Source: Microcoleaceae cyanobacterium UBA11344
GTDB taxonomy: Bacteria; Cyanobacteriota; Cyanobacteriia; Cyanobacteriales; Microcoleaceae
Length of the DNA stretch: 5,249 bases
NCBI GenBank assembly: GCA_003483675.1
Contig: DMYK01000610.1
Span: forward strand, 1,138-6,386
Reading direction: 5' to 3'
How positions within the stretch are numbered: position 1 is the stretch's first letter; each line of letters opens with the position of its first letter. The notes below the pieces were generated by a model, which made no database searches, was not told the DNA's origin, and saw only the letters and a list, made by a program, of their open reading frames with translations. Below, piece after piece: positions 1 through 4,308 of this stretch. The translations under genes were made by a program, and so were the position numbers.

Positions 1-249
1 ATCTTAAGAAAATGTGGTTATAGTTCTAGTATAATGATAGATTATGCCCCCAAAACTCAAGAAAAACTCTTTGATTTACAAGCCATAGATTTAGATATTG
101 ATGCCCTTTTTTCTCCTGATGCAGTCTATGGCAATATTATCAGTTTTCGGCACTGTAATTATCCAGACAATAAAATTGCTCAAATCTGTAGTTCCTATTA
201 CAATACAGGCTTAATTGATCAGTTAGTTAATAAAATAGTTTCCAGATAA
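1..249 (+). CDS. C-terminal part of an unidentified protein (5' end outside window)
   Basis: The frame is open from the first base of the window to a TAA at 247-249, and a Met codon at 34 lies inside it. No Shine-Dalgarno is visible before that Met, so I read this as the last 82 codons of a longer gene, not a 71-residue protein. The visible part has no signal peptide or membrane segment. It is acidic in the first half (DLQAIDLDIDALF) and ends in a short amphipathic stretch (LIDQLVNKIVSR). I do not recognise the family. The stretch is AT-rich, like the restriction-modification genes at the other end and unlike ccb1. It is the only gene on the plus strand and converges with ccb1 across a 213-bp gap. 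It could be intact or a fragment; the window cannot decide. Confidence 0.5.
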   Translation: MLRKCGYSSSIMIDYAPKTQEKLFDLQAIDLDIDALFSPDAVYGNIISFRHCNYPDNKIAQICSSYYNTGLIDQLVNKIVSR

Positions 250-407
250 TCAAGCCAAAAAAAGTCATCTTTTTCTCTTGTTCCTGATCTTGTTCTGGTG
301 GAGTCATTTTGGTAGTGACTTATTTTGTCAAAGGAAAACCCATAGGTATTGTTACTCATGACACCCTCTTTGATCACATCGATCGATCGGCTTCTTTGCT
401 GTAGGGA

Positions 408-444
408 CGGCACTGCCGTGAGCTCATCATCGGCACTGCCGTGA
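408..444. repeat. Two direct copies of a 14-bp palindrome-containing repeat
   Basis: CGGCACTGCCGTGA occurs at 408-421 and again, identically, at 431-444, a spacing of 23 bp. Each copy contains the 11-bp inverted repeat CGGCA-C-TGCCG, so each can fold on itself or pair with the other. The first copy is preceded by GTAGGGA. A related element, GTAGGGGCATCGGCACTGCC, lies at 1565-1584, so this is a dispersed family. It sits just downstream of the ccb1 stop and could act as a 3' hairpin for that transcript, but no T-run follows it on that strand. Confidence 0.7.
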
Positions 445-462
445 CCGCATCTAGCTCAACTT

Positions 463-996
463 TTAACTTACGGGTTTCAAATCCAAAGCCTTTTGCATCG
501 CTGCTAGTTCGTCGCGATGGGCTCTGACAGTAATTAAACTCTTGGTTTGGCTTCCCGACTCAGCAACTGATTCGAGTTTGAGAGAGACTTGCTCGGAGCG
601 TCCAGCTTTTTTCCAGTAAAATATCCCCGCCAGCGGGGACAGCAGTACCAAAGCGAGAAAAATTTGACCATTCTGGGGAACCAGCATTGCCAAAACCAGT
701 CCCAGGCACAGAGTACCGCCAGCACTCAGCATGGTTAAAAAAATAGCTAAAAACCAACTCGGCCGCACAAAGCCTTCAAAAGTGACTTGGTAGTTAGGAG
801 CATCGACGGCTGCAACTCGGTAAGCTCGATCGGAAAAATACTGTTGTAGCTGGGTTAACAGTGACTCTTGGGCACTGTCGGAAGAGAGTTTGACTTGTTC
901 GGTTCGGTCTTTGACAGAGGCCTTGATGAAGAAAAACAAGCCTACAGCCAACAGCAGCGTCAGCACAAAGGTTGATGGAAGAACAGCAGTATTCAT
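463..996 (-). CDS. ccb1: CCB1-type cofactor assembly of complex C subunit B (cytochrome b6f heme attachment)
   Basis: This 177-residue protein matches my recollection of the cyanobacterial CCB1 family (formerly DUF3529). In chloroplasts CCB proteins attach heme c(i) covalently to cytochrome b6 on the stromal side of the thylakoid (system IV). Visible layout: an N-terminal membrane segment at residues 7-24 (LPSTFVLTLLLAVGLFFFI), a charged linker with SVKDRTEQV at 27-35, a soluble stretch at 45-78 ending in VTFEGFVRPSWFLAIFL, then two more membrane segments at about 80-106 and 111-128 followed by FYWKKAGR. A short soluble C-terminal domain contains LITVRAHRDELAAM. Length and order look normal for the family. 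The ATG start is followed at once by the conserved-looking N terminus, although no strong Shine-Dalgarno precedes it. The gene stands alone: its upstream neighbour padR is 643 bp away. The identification rests on remembered family sequence, not on a search. Confidence 0.85.
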   Translation of the reverse strand: MNTAVLPSTFVLTLLLAVGLFFFIKASVKDRTEQVKLSSDSAQESLLTQLQQYFSDRAYRVAAVDAPNYQVTFEGFVRPSWFLAIFLTMLSAGGTLCLGLVLAMLVPQNGQIFLALVLLSPLAGIFYWKKAGRSEQVSLKLESVAESGSQTKSLITVRAHRDELAAMQKALDLKPVS

Positions 997-1006
997 CAGG
1001 TATAAA

Positions 1007-1055
1007 TTTGTGTAATTGGAATTCTCTACTTTGAGTTTACATAAATTTACACAAA
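1007..1055. repeat. 9-bp perfect inverted repeat in the ccb1 leader region
   Basis: TTTGTGTAA at 1007-1015 is the exact reverse complement of TTACACAAA at 1047-1055, with 31 bases between. The element lies 11-59 bases upstream of the ccb1 ATG, so it could be a leader hairpin or a binding site for a dimeric regulator. The region is very AT-rich, so chance pairing is possible. Confidence 0.45.
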
Positions 1056-1112
1056 AAGCCCCAGGATCATCGTTGAGGGTCTATGAAAACCTATTCACCT
1101 CTTCGACAACAT

Positions 1113-1130
1113 CCCGCGATCGCGCGCGGG
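1113..1130. repeat. HIP1 octamer inside a GC-rich hairpin
   Basis: A complete HIP1 site, GCGATCGC, lies at 1116-1123. It is overlapped by a perfect 6-bp inverted repeat, CCCGCG (1113-1118) and CGCGGG (1125-1130), with a 6-base loop. HIP1 is the over-represented palindrome of many cyanobacterial genomes. Confidence 0.8.
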
Positions 1131-1210
1131 TAGCACTCTCTTTGACAAACAGCTAAGGGTAAGCTGAAGCGCATCTAACTCTTCGACAACTCTCTTTGAC
1201 AACATCCCGG

Positions 1211-1259
1211 TTCCTGTCCTTCGACTACGCTCAGGAACCGCGGAGCCGAAGGACAGGAA
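1211..1259. repeat. 13-bp inverted repeat with nested 8-bp inverted repeat
   Basis: TTCCTGTCCTTCG at 1211-1223 is exactly complementary to CGAAGGACAGGAA at 1247-1259, with a 23-base loop. A competing stem pairs GGTTCCTG (1209-1216) with CAGGAACC (1232-1239). The core TTCGACTACGC at 1220-1230 recurs at 1263-1273 and 1311-1321 inside the tandem repeat. Sequences of the form CCTTCGACTACGCTCAGG are, as I recall, common mobile-looking intergenic palindromes in cyanobacteria. Confidence 0.75.
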
Positions 1260-1352
1260 TGGTTCGACTACGCACGCGCCTACCGCCGCGGAGCCGAAGG
1301 ACAGGAATGGTTCGACTACGCACGCGCCTACCGCCGCGGAGCCGAAGGACAG
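1238..1352. repeat. 48-bp perfect tandem repeat, 2.4 copies
   Basis: Two full copies (1238-1285 and 1286-1333) are identical base for base and are followed by a 19-base partial copy (1334-1352). Each unit begins CCGCGGAGCCGAAGGACAG and includes TTCGACTACGCACGCGCC. The period is a multiple of three, so frames stay open through it, but the encoded peptide (RSRRTGMVRLRTRLPP repeated) looks like a by-product. Perfect identity indicates recent expansion or homogenisation. Confidence 0.9.
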
Positions 1353-1373
1353 TCAAGTTTGATGAAATTCTCG

Positions 1374-1401
1374 TGGGGTGGGCACTCAGAGCCTCGCCCC
1401 A
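1374..1401. repeat. GC-rich imperfect hairpin
   Basis: TGGGG at 1374-1378 pairs with CCCCA at 1397-1401 and GGC at 1381-1383 pairs with GCC at 1391-1393, leaving a 7-base loop and a small internal bulge. It is flanked on the right by a CTCTTCGATAAC motif copy. It has no T-run and is probably another dispersed palindromic element. Confidence 0.45.
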
Positions 1402-1564
1402 ACTCTTCGATAACAGGTTCAATTTAGATGCGGGACAGCTCATCCTTATGTAGCAGAAAAGTTATGAGGACTTACGCAGACACCTCTTCGATCGCATACT
1501 GGCAAAAAATCGCAGAAAGCGCTCTTTGATAACATCTCCGCTCCCCGGTAACAGAGCGTAGGAT

Positions 1565-1595
1565 GTAGGGGCATCGGCACTGCCTTGCCCTTTTT
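1565..1595 (+). repeat. GTAGGGGCA palindromic repeat followed by T5 (terminator-like on plus)
   Basis: GGGCA (1569-1573) pairs with TGCCC (1586-1590), and inside it GGC (1576-1578) pairs with GCC (1582-1584). TTTTT follows at 1591-1595. In plus orientation this has the shape of an intrinsic terminator, but no plus-strand gene precedes it. It shares CGGCACTGCC with the two copies near 408-444, so I classify it as a dispersed repeat first and a terminator only as a possibility. Confidence 0.5.
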
Positions 1596-1603
1596 GGCGT
1601 TGA

Positions 1604-1636
1604 CCTTCTTCCTTCTTCCTTCTTCCTTCTTCCTTC
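1604..1636. repeat. Heptamer microsatellite (CCTTCTT)n
   Basis: Four full copies of CCTTCTT (1604-1631) plus CCTTC (1632-1636) form a perfect run. On the minus strand it is a purine tract of AAGAAGG units. It resembles the short tandemly repeated heptamers (STRR) known from heterocystous and other filamentous cyanobacteria. It starts only three bases beyond the padR stop codon. Heptamer arrays change length by slippage and would shift any frame that crossed them. Confidence 0.9.
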
Positions 1637-1639
1637 GAC

Positions 1640-2017
1640 TTATAACATACTGCGGTGGCGACGCCCAGAAAGGCCACTTCCCTGACCGATGTAATCATGC
1701 CAGAGACGAGCGAGGTCTTGAGCTTGATGTCGCCAATCGGGGAAGATTTGATACATCCGGCGGGGGCGGCCACGTCCTTCTACTTTTTTCCAGTAACCCG
1801 CGATCACCGCTTCATCTTCGAGGAATTTGAGAGCGCTGTAGAGCACTGTGTCAGAAAGTCGGTAGATGGGGAATTCCCTCTCTAGTTGTCCGATCAGTTC
1901 TGTTCCGTAGGAATCTCCGCGCAACAAGACGGAGAGAATGTAACAGACCGCTAGTTCCTTGTTTAGATAAACAGGAGGGGGGTCTTGAAAGAATTGATAG
2001 ATATGTTCAAATTTCAT
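1640..2017 (-). CDS. PadR-family transcriptional regulator
   Basis: This 125-residue protein has the PadR winged-helix domain at about residues 20-95. NKELAVCYILSVLLRGDSYGTELI (19-42) fits the first helices, YRLSDTVLYSALKFLEDEAVI (52-72) the recognition helix region, and the basic wing GYWKKVEGRGRPRRMYQI is at 74-91. The segment QDLARLWHDYI (100-110) would be the start of the dimerisation helix, which is short here, as in the compact PadR subfamily. PadR proteins usually bind as dimers to inverted repeats at their own or an adjacent promoter. The final 15 residues (GQGSGLSGRRHRSML) look unstructured and end next to a heptamer microsatellite, so the tail may be recently altered. The ATG start precedes MKFEHIYQFFQDPPP, which I recall as typical of cyanobacterial members. 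The effector and targets are unknown; neighbouring genes are too distant to suggest any. Confidence 0.85.
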   Translation of the reverse strand: MKFEHIYQFFQDPPPVYLNKELAVCYILSVLLRGDSYGTELIGQLEREFPIYRLSDTVLYSALKFLEDEAVIAGYWKKVEGRGRPRRMYQIFPDWRHQAQDLARLWHDYIGQGSGLSGRRHRSML

Positions 2018-2065
2018 CTGTTTTTTCCGCTGGAAACTCTCGTGATACCGTCAGGTTAACGGGAG

Positions 2066-2095
2066 AGGAAAGCGGGGCGGGGTGTGCCGCTTCCT
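2066..2095. repeat. 9-bp GC-rich inverted repeat upstream of padR
   Basis: AGGAA (2066-2070) and GCGG (2072-2075) pair with CCGC (2087-2090) and TTCCT (2091-2095), with A2071 bulged and an 11-base loop. It begins 49 bases upstream of the padR ATG, so it may be a leader hairpin or the operator for PadR autoregulation. No binding consensus can be confirmed from sequence alone. Confidence 0.5.
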
Positions 2096-2114
2096 AAGAA
2101 TTAAGTGGGAAAGT

Positions 2115-2141
2115 GGGGAAACAGAGGTGCAGTATTTCCCC
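2115..2141. repeat. 7-bp perfect inverted repeat upstream of padR
   Basis: GGGGAAA (2115-2121) and TTTCCCC (2135-2141) are perfectly complementary across a 13-base loop. It is 20 bases from the preceding inverted repeat, further upstream of padR. Confidence 0.4.
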
Positions 2142-2255
2142 GTTACTGTTGATAGCCGGAAAAAGCTCATCCGTACTCGATGTGATGTTCGCCAGAGCCT
2201 GTTTGATGGTCACTGACGTAACTACCTGACTAACTTCCTGCTATTAAGAACTTAT

Positions 2256-2291
2256 CCAAACCTATTTAAAGCAGAGCCCTAAATAGATTGG
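2256..2291. repeat. AT-rich inverted repeat with extended arms
   Basis: CTATTTA (2262-2268) pairs perfectly with TAAATAG (2280-2286) over an 11-base loop. The stem resumes outside a small bulge with CCAA (2256-2259) and TTGG (2288-2291), giving 11 pairs. There is no T-run on either side. It could be a small palindromic element or an operator. Confidence 0.45.
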
Positions 2292-2450
2292 TGTCTAATT
2301 CCTGTTTCAAGGTAGGGGAACGGCCCCTTCTACGAAAGGAGCCTCACTTCAGCACTAGCCATCCTTACTGAATCTAATTGTCCTCTTCCAATCTATCGCA
2401 GTGACTATTGGTAAGTGTACGATCGCCAAGGAATTGGCTGTTAATTCGGG

Positions 2451-2514
2451 AGTGGGTGTTTTAACTCAAAAATCAAAATTCGTCAATTCCCCTCTCCCGC
2501 GATCGACACCCACT
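2451..2514. repeat. 9-bp inverted repeat spanning 64 bases
   Basis: AGTGGGTGT (2451-2459) is exactly complementary to ACACCCACT (2506-2514), with 46 bases between. An alternative pairing, CGGGAG (2447-2452) with CTCCCG (2494-2499), shares the same arms. The right arm abuts a CGCGATCG partial HIP1. The arms could be the ends of a very small non-coding element. Confidence 0.45.
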
Positions 2515-2592
2515 GGTCACGCTTGCGAAGTCGAAGTGCTCTCTTGTCTTGCTAATCTGACTTGTCTGCCTTTTTTCCTGTTCAGCTTGCCC

Positions 2593-2796
2593 TTAAACCG
2601 GGCTCAAACCTAACATAGCCCGCAGTGTAAAAGTTAGAAAGACGAAGGTGGCTACGATCGAACTCACAAGGGCGATCGCAGTGGCAGGTCGATCGAGCAG
2701 AGGTTTGAGTCGATCGAACAGGAAAAAGAAGATTCCGAGACAGATCGTAATGAAAAACCGGGGGTAGCGAGAGACGTTATTAATAAAATCTTGCAT
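2593..2796 (-). CDS. ycf33: Ycf33/DUF751 family small membrane protein
   Basis: This is a 67-residue protein with two membrane segments, at about residues 12-29 (PRFFITICLGIFFFLFD) and 38-58 (ATAIALVSSIVATFVFLTFTL). The opening MQDFINNVSRYPRFFIT, the central LKPLLDRPATAIALV and the closing FTLRAMLGL match what I recall of DUF751, the cyanobacterial counterpart of plastid Ycf33. Length is normal for the family. Its function is not established; conservation in plastids and cyanobacteria suggests a thylakoid or photosynthesis-related role. In many cyanobacteria, from memory, this gene lies next to rbfA; here it does not, with a repeat-rich gap downstream and the restriction operon upstream. No Shine-Dalgarno is evident before the ATG. 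GCCC (2589-2592) and GGGC (2600-2603) form a small hairpin around the stop codon, without a T-run. Confidence 0.88.
   Translation of the reverse strand: MQDFINNVSRYPRFFITICLGIFFFLFDRLKPLLDRPATAIALVSSIVATFVFLTFTLRAMLGLSPV
2672..2679. repeat. HIP1 octamer within ycf33
   Basis: A complete GCGATCGC lies inside the ycf33 coding sequence, with CGATCG partial copies close by at about 2655, 2690 and 2711. This is the strongest local cluster of the cyanobacterial HIP1 signature. Confidence 0.9.
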
Positions 2797-3005
2797 GAGC
2801 TTGGTGGGGTTAAGATGTCACAGTTTCATCTTTAACTGGTAACACTTGTGAACGAGTTAGACAATTTTGGCACAGCCAGAGCTAAATTGGTCGGTTAGGG
2901 GCGATCGGGCAGTGGGCTCGGAATAGCTTCTCAACCCATATCTATGTAGTAAGGTGCAACTATCAGCACCATACAAGTAGAGTCTGTGCGTAATTTCTAC
3001 TACTT
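2797..3005. other. Gap between restriction operon and ycf33
   Basis: These 209 bases contain the 3' end of the restriction operon transcript and presumably the ycf33 promoter, reading leftward. A small hairpin, GGTGC (2953-2957) with GCACC (2966-2970) and an 8-base loop, lies 36-53 bases past the endonuclease stop. It lacks a T-run, so it is at best a weak terminator. A frame open across 2857-3117 on minus overlaps the endonuclease gene and has no recognisable content. No tRNA-like TPsiC arm was found. Confidence 0.5.
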
Positions 3006-4295
3006 TTAATCTTTGATCTGTGACAAAATCCAACTGACCCAGCTTCGGACAGTACAGTAACGCCTTTCTATAGTTGTATCCTGGATTTGTAAGTGATATT
3101 TTGACATTACTTGACAAATTGCATCTTTTGACGGAATTTCTCCCCCCTCGAACGTTAACTCAAATACTTGATGAAAAACTTCATGTTCGAGAATCTTTTT
3201 AATTAAAGCTAGATATTTTAGCAAGTGCCTCATACCTAATATTGACCTACCTTCATTCGTTAAACCAAAAGTCACTTTACGAGTTACGGGGTTTTGATAT
3301 TTATCGATCAGTCCAATATATCGACCAGCAGCCGTGTAATATTGAGTCTGCCTGACATTAAACTCATAATTTTCTGTAATATCATCCTGAGTTAAATCTT
3401 TTTCTAATAACAATGATAATAAATCTACTACTCTCTCAAATTTATCAGCTTGTGGGAAGGGAACATCTGGCTCTGCAATTACTTCAATATTATTGAACAC
3501 ATGAGCAACATCACTCCGTTGTATTTGTTCGGGAGCGATCGTATAATTCTTTTGTTCTCTCAGTCTCAAAGAGTTATAATCTCGATCGTTGCTAAATTCA
3601 TAAATAAAAAAACTAAAAACATCGTTAGAGTATGTCATCAATACTGGAATCACTTTTTTGGTGATTTTTTTTGACCACAATCTGTAGGGATAGTAAAGTT
3701 GTCGAATCAAAAAATCCTCGATCGCATAGTTCTTAGCTTCGATCAATACAAAATAGTTGTCACTTTCAAATCCTGCATCTATCTCACACTGAGAATTTTT
3801 AACCTTGATTGAATAGGGTTTGTTGGCGAGGTGATTTATGTTAAATTCAAAAGACTCTGTAGACATTCTCCCAGAAACAGTATAAGCTGTTTTTTCACCG
3901 ACTAAATCATCTATAATACCGATATTAAATGCACAGTGCAATGCCGAACTTTCAGAATATAAATTTGTGTAATCTATACTCTCTATCTCTGCTGGAAATT
4001 CAACAGGTATTACTTCTATCTCACGATCATATCCAACTTTCAAGTGTGTATCAAACTTACCGATCACATATTTAGAGCGAGAAATTGGCAAGATTGATAA
4101 ATGATTGTCTCGAAAGATCTCTGGCAAATTAACAGAGTGATCGAACTTGGCCATCAGCCTACTTTCTCTTTCCTGATTAATTTGAGCCGATTCTATTTCA
4201 AAAAAACCATTTTTTTCTACCTCTTCTAAGATATTATGCCTTTCAAATAGTGTTTCCCAAGCTCGATCGTTTGCAGTTTTCTTGCTTTGACTCAT
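3006..4295 (-). CDS. Type II restriction endonuclease, PD-(D/E)XK fold with C-terminal winged-helix regions
   Basis: The 429-residue protein carries a clear PD-(D/E)XK active site: QCEIDAGFES at 169-178 supplies Asp173, and VLIEAKN at 183-189 supplies Glu186 and Lys188. A downstream Gln199-Leu-Tyr-Tyr completes the usual pattern. Strand-rich sequence before it (about 60-160) is the probable DNA-recognition part. After the nuclease core, residues 286-352 (FERVVDLLSLLLEKDLTQDDI to GLTNEGRSIL) look like a winged helix. The end, 388-427 (PSKDAICQVMSKYHL then TIERRYCTVRSWVSWILSQI), looks like a second helix-turn-helix of the kind seen in several type II enzymes. It cuts DNA lacking the partner's methylation. 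The gene starts 11 bases after the methyltransferase stop and is surely co-transcribed. It is intact: no frameshift and catalytic residues present. Cleavage specificity cannot be read from the sequence; GATC is inferred from the partner. I do not recognise a named REBASE relative. Confidence 0.85.
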   Translation of the reverse strand: MSQSKKTANDRAWETLFERHNILEEVEKNGFFEIESAQINQERESRLMAKFDHSVNLPEIFRDNHLSILPISRSKYVIGKFDTHLKVGYDREIEVIPVEFPAEIESIDYTNLYSESSALHCAFNIGIIDDLVGEKTAYTVSGRMSTESFEFNINHLANKPYSIKVKNSQCEIDAGFESDNYFVLIEAKNYAIEDFLIRQLYYPYRLWSKKITKKVIPVLMTYSNDVFSFFIYEFSNDRDYNSLRLREQKNYTIAPEQIQRSDVAHVFNNIEVIAEPDVPFPQADKFERVVDLLSLLLEKDLTQDDITENYEFNVRQTQYYTAAGRYIGLIDKYQNPVTRKVTFGLTNEGRSILGMRHLLKYLALIKKILEHEVFHQVFELTFEGGEIPSKDAICQVMSKYHLQIQDTTIERRYCTVRSWVSWILSQIKD

Positions 4296-4304
4296 ATTTA
4301 TTTA

Positions 4305-4308
4305 TCCT
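4305..4308 (-). promoter_or_regulatory. Shine-Dalgarno of the endonuclease gene, overlapping the methyltransferase stop
   Basis: On the minus strand the sequence reads TAGGA, where TAG is the methyltransferase stop codon (4309-4307) and AGGA (4308-4305) is the ribosome binding site. Nine bases separate AGGA from the endonuclease ATG. This arrangement favours translational coupling, so endonuclease synthesis depends on prior translation of the methyltransferase. Confidence 0.75.

Larger units (their letters stand above)
1099..1540. repeat. Dispersed short motif CTCTTYGAYAAC(ATC), at least six copies
   Basis: Near-identical copies in the same orientation are at 1099-1110 (CTCTTCGACAAC, continuing ATCCCGCG), 1138-1150 (CTCTTTGACAAAC), 1179-1190 (CTCTTCGACAAC), 1192-1210 (CTCTTTGACAACATCCCGG), 1403-1414 (CTCTTCGATAAC) and 1522-1540 (CTCTTTGATAACATCTCCG). 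Weaker relatives are at 1484-1497 (CTCTTCGATCGCAT) and 366-380 (CTCTTTGATCACATC). Variation is mostly C/T at two fixed places. Spacings are irregular and no arrayed spacers are present, so this is not CRISPR. Function unknown. Confidence 0.65.
997..1639. other. Long gap without genes, filled with repeats
   Basis: I find no convincing coding frame on either strand across these 643 bases. Frames that stay open (for example 1196-1453 on plus and 1231-1443 on minus) run through the 48-bp tandem repeat and encode low-complexity Arg-rich peptides. Contents in order: an AT-rich inverted repeat before ccb1, a HIP1-centred hairpin, clustered copies of CTCTTYGAYAAC, an inverted repeat joined to a 48-bp tandem repeat, a GGGG/CCCC hairpin, a GTAGGGGCA-type palindromic element and a heptamer microsatellite. 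No clear ccb1 promoter was recognised. Confidence 0.75.
2018..2592. other. Gap without convincing genes, rich in inverted repeats
   Basis: No reliable coding region lies in these 575 bases. A GTG-started 70-codon frame on plus at 2401-2613 has no family resemblance and overlaps the end of ycf33, so I leave it out. The gap holds inverted repeats at 2066-2095, 2115-2141, 2256-2291 and 2451-2514, plus a weaker GTAG/CTAC hairpin at 2312-2333. Any padR promoter and operator should lie here, reading leftward. I could not pick a convincing -35/-10 pair. Confidence 0.65.

Noticed and set aside
219..413. 64-codon minus-strand frame between the left gene and ccb1
   Set aside because: Overlaps the end of the plus-strand partial gene, crosses a dispersed repeat motif and has no family resemblance.
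1196..1453. 85-codon plus-strand frame with 16-residue repeats (RSRRTGMVRLRTRLPP)
   Set aside because: It stays open only because the 48-bp tandem repeat is a multiple of three. It starts at TTG with no ribosome site and has low-complexity content. The opposite strand is open for the same reason.
1099..1540. Possible CRISPR array from the repeated CTCTTYGAYAAC units
   Set aside because: Units are only 12-19 bases, spacing is irregular (from 2 to over 100 bases), and no cas genes or leader are present.
1462..1773. 103-codon minus-strand frame overlapping the padR 3' end
   Set aside because: It overlaps the PadR coding region in another frame and its Lys/Glu-rich middle is simply the heptamer repeat translated.
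2401..2613. 70-codon plus-strand frame starting with GTG
   Set aside because: No Shine-Dalgarno, no recognisable family, and it overlaps the end of ycf33 on the other strand.
2840..3005. tRNA or small RNA gene in the gap between the restriction operon and ycf33
   Set aside because: No cloverleaf, no GGTTC-type TPsiC arm on either strand; only a 5-bp hairpin was found.
2857..3117. 86-codon minus-strand frame extending past the endonuclease stop
   Set aside because: It overlaps the conserved C terminus of the endonuclease in a different frame and shows no domain-like pattern. Most likely a chance open frame.
3958..3973. 16-base exact match TATAAATTTGTGTAAT between the ccb1 leader (1001-1016) and the endonuclease gene
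   Set aside because: The second copy encodes an ordinary part of the endonuclease (YTNLY) and the sequence is AT-rich. Chance is the simplest explanation.
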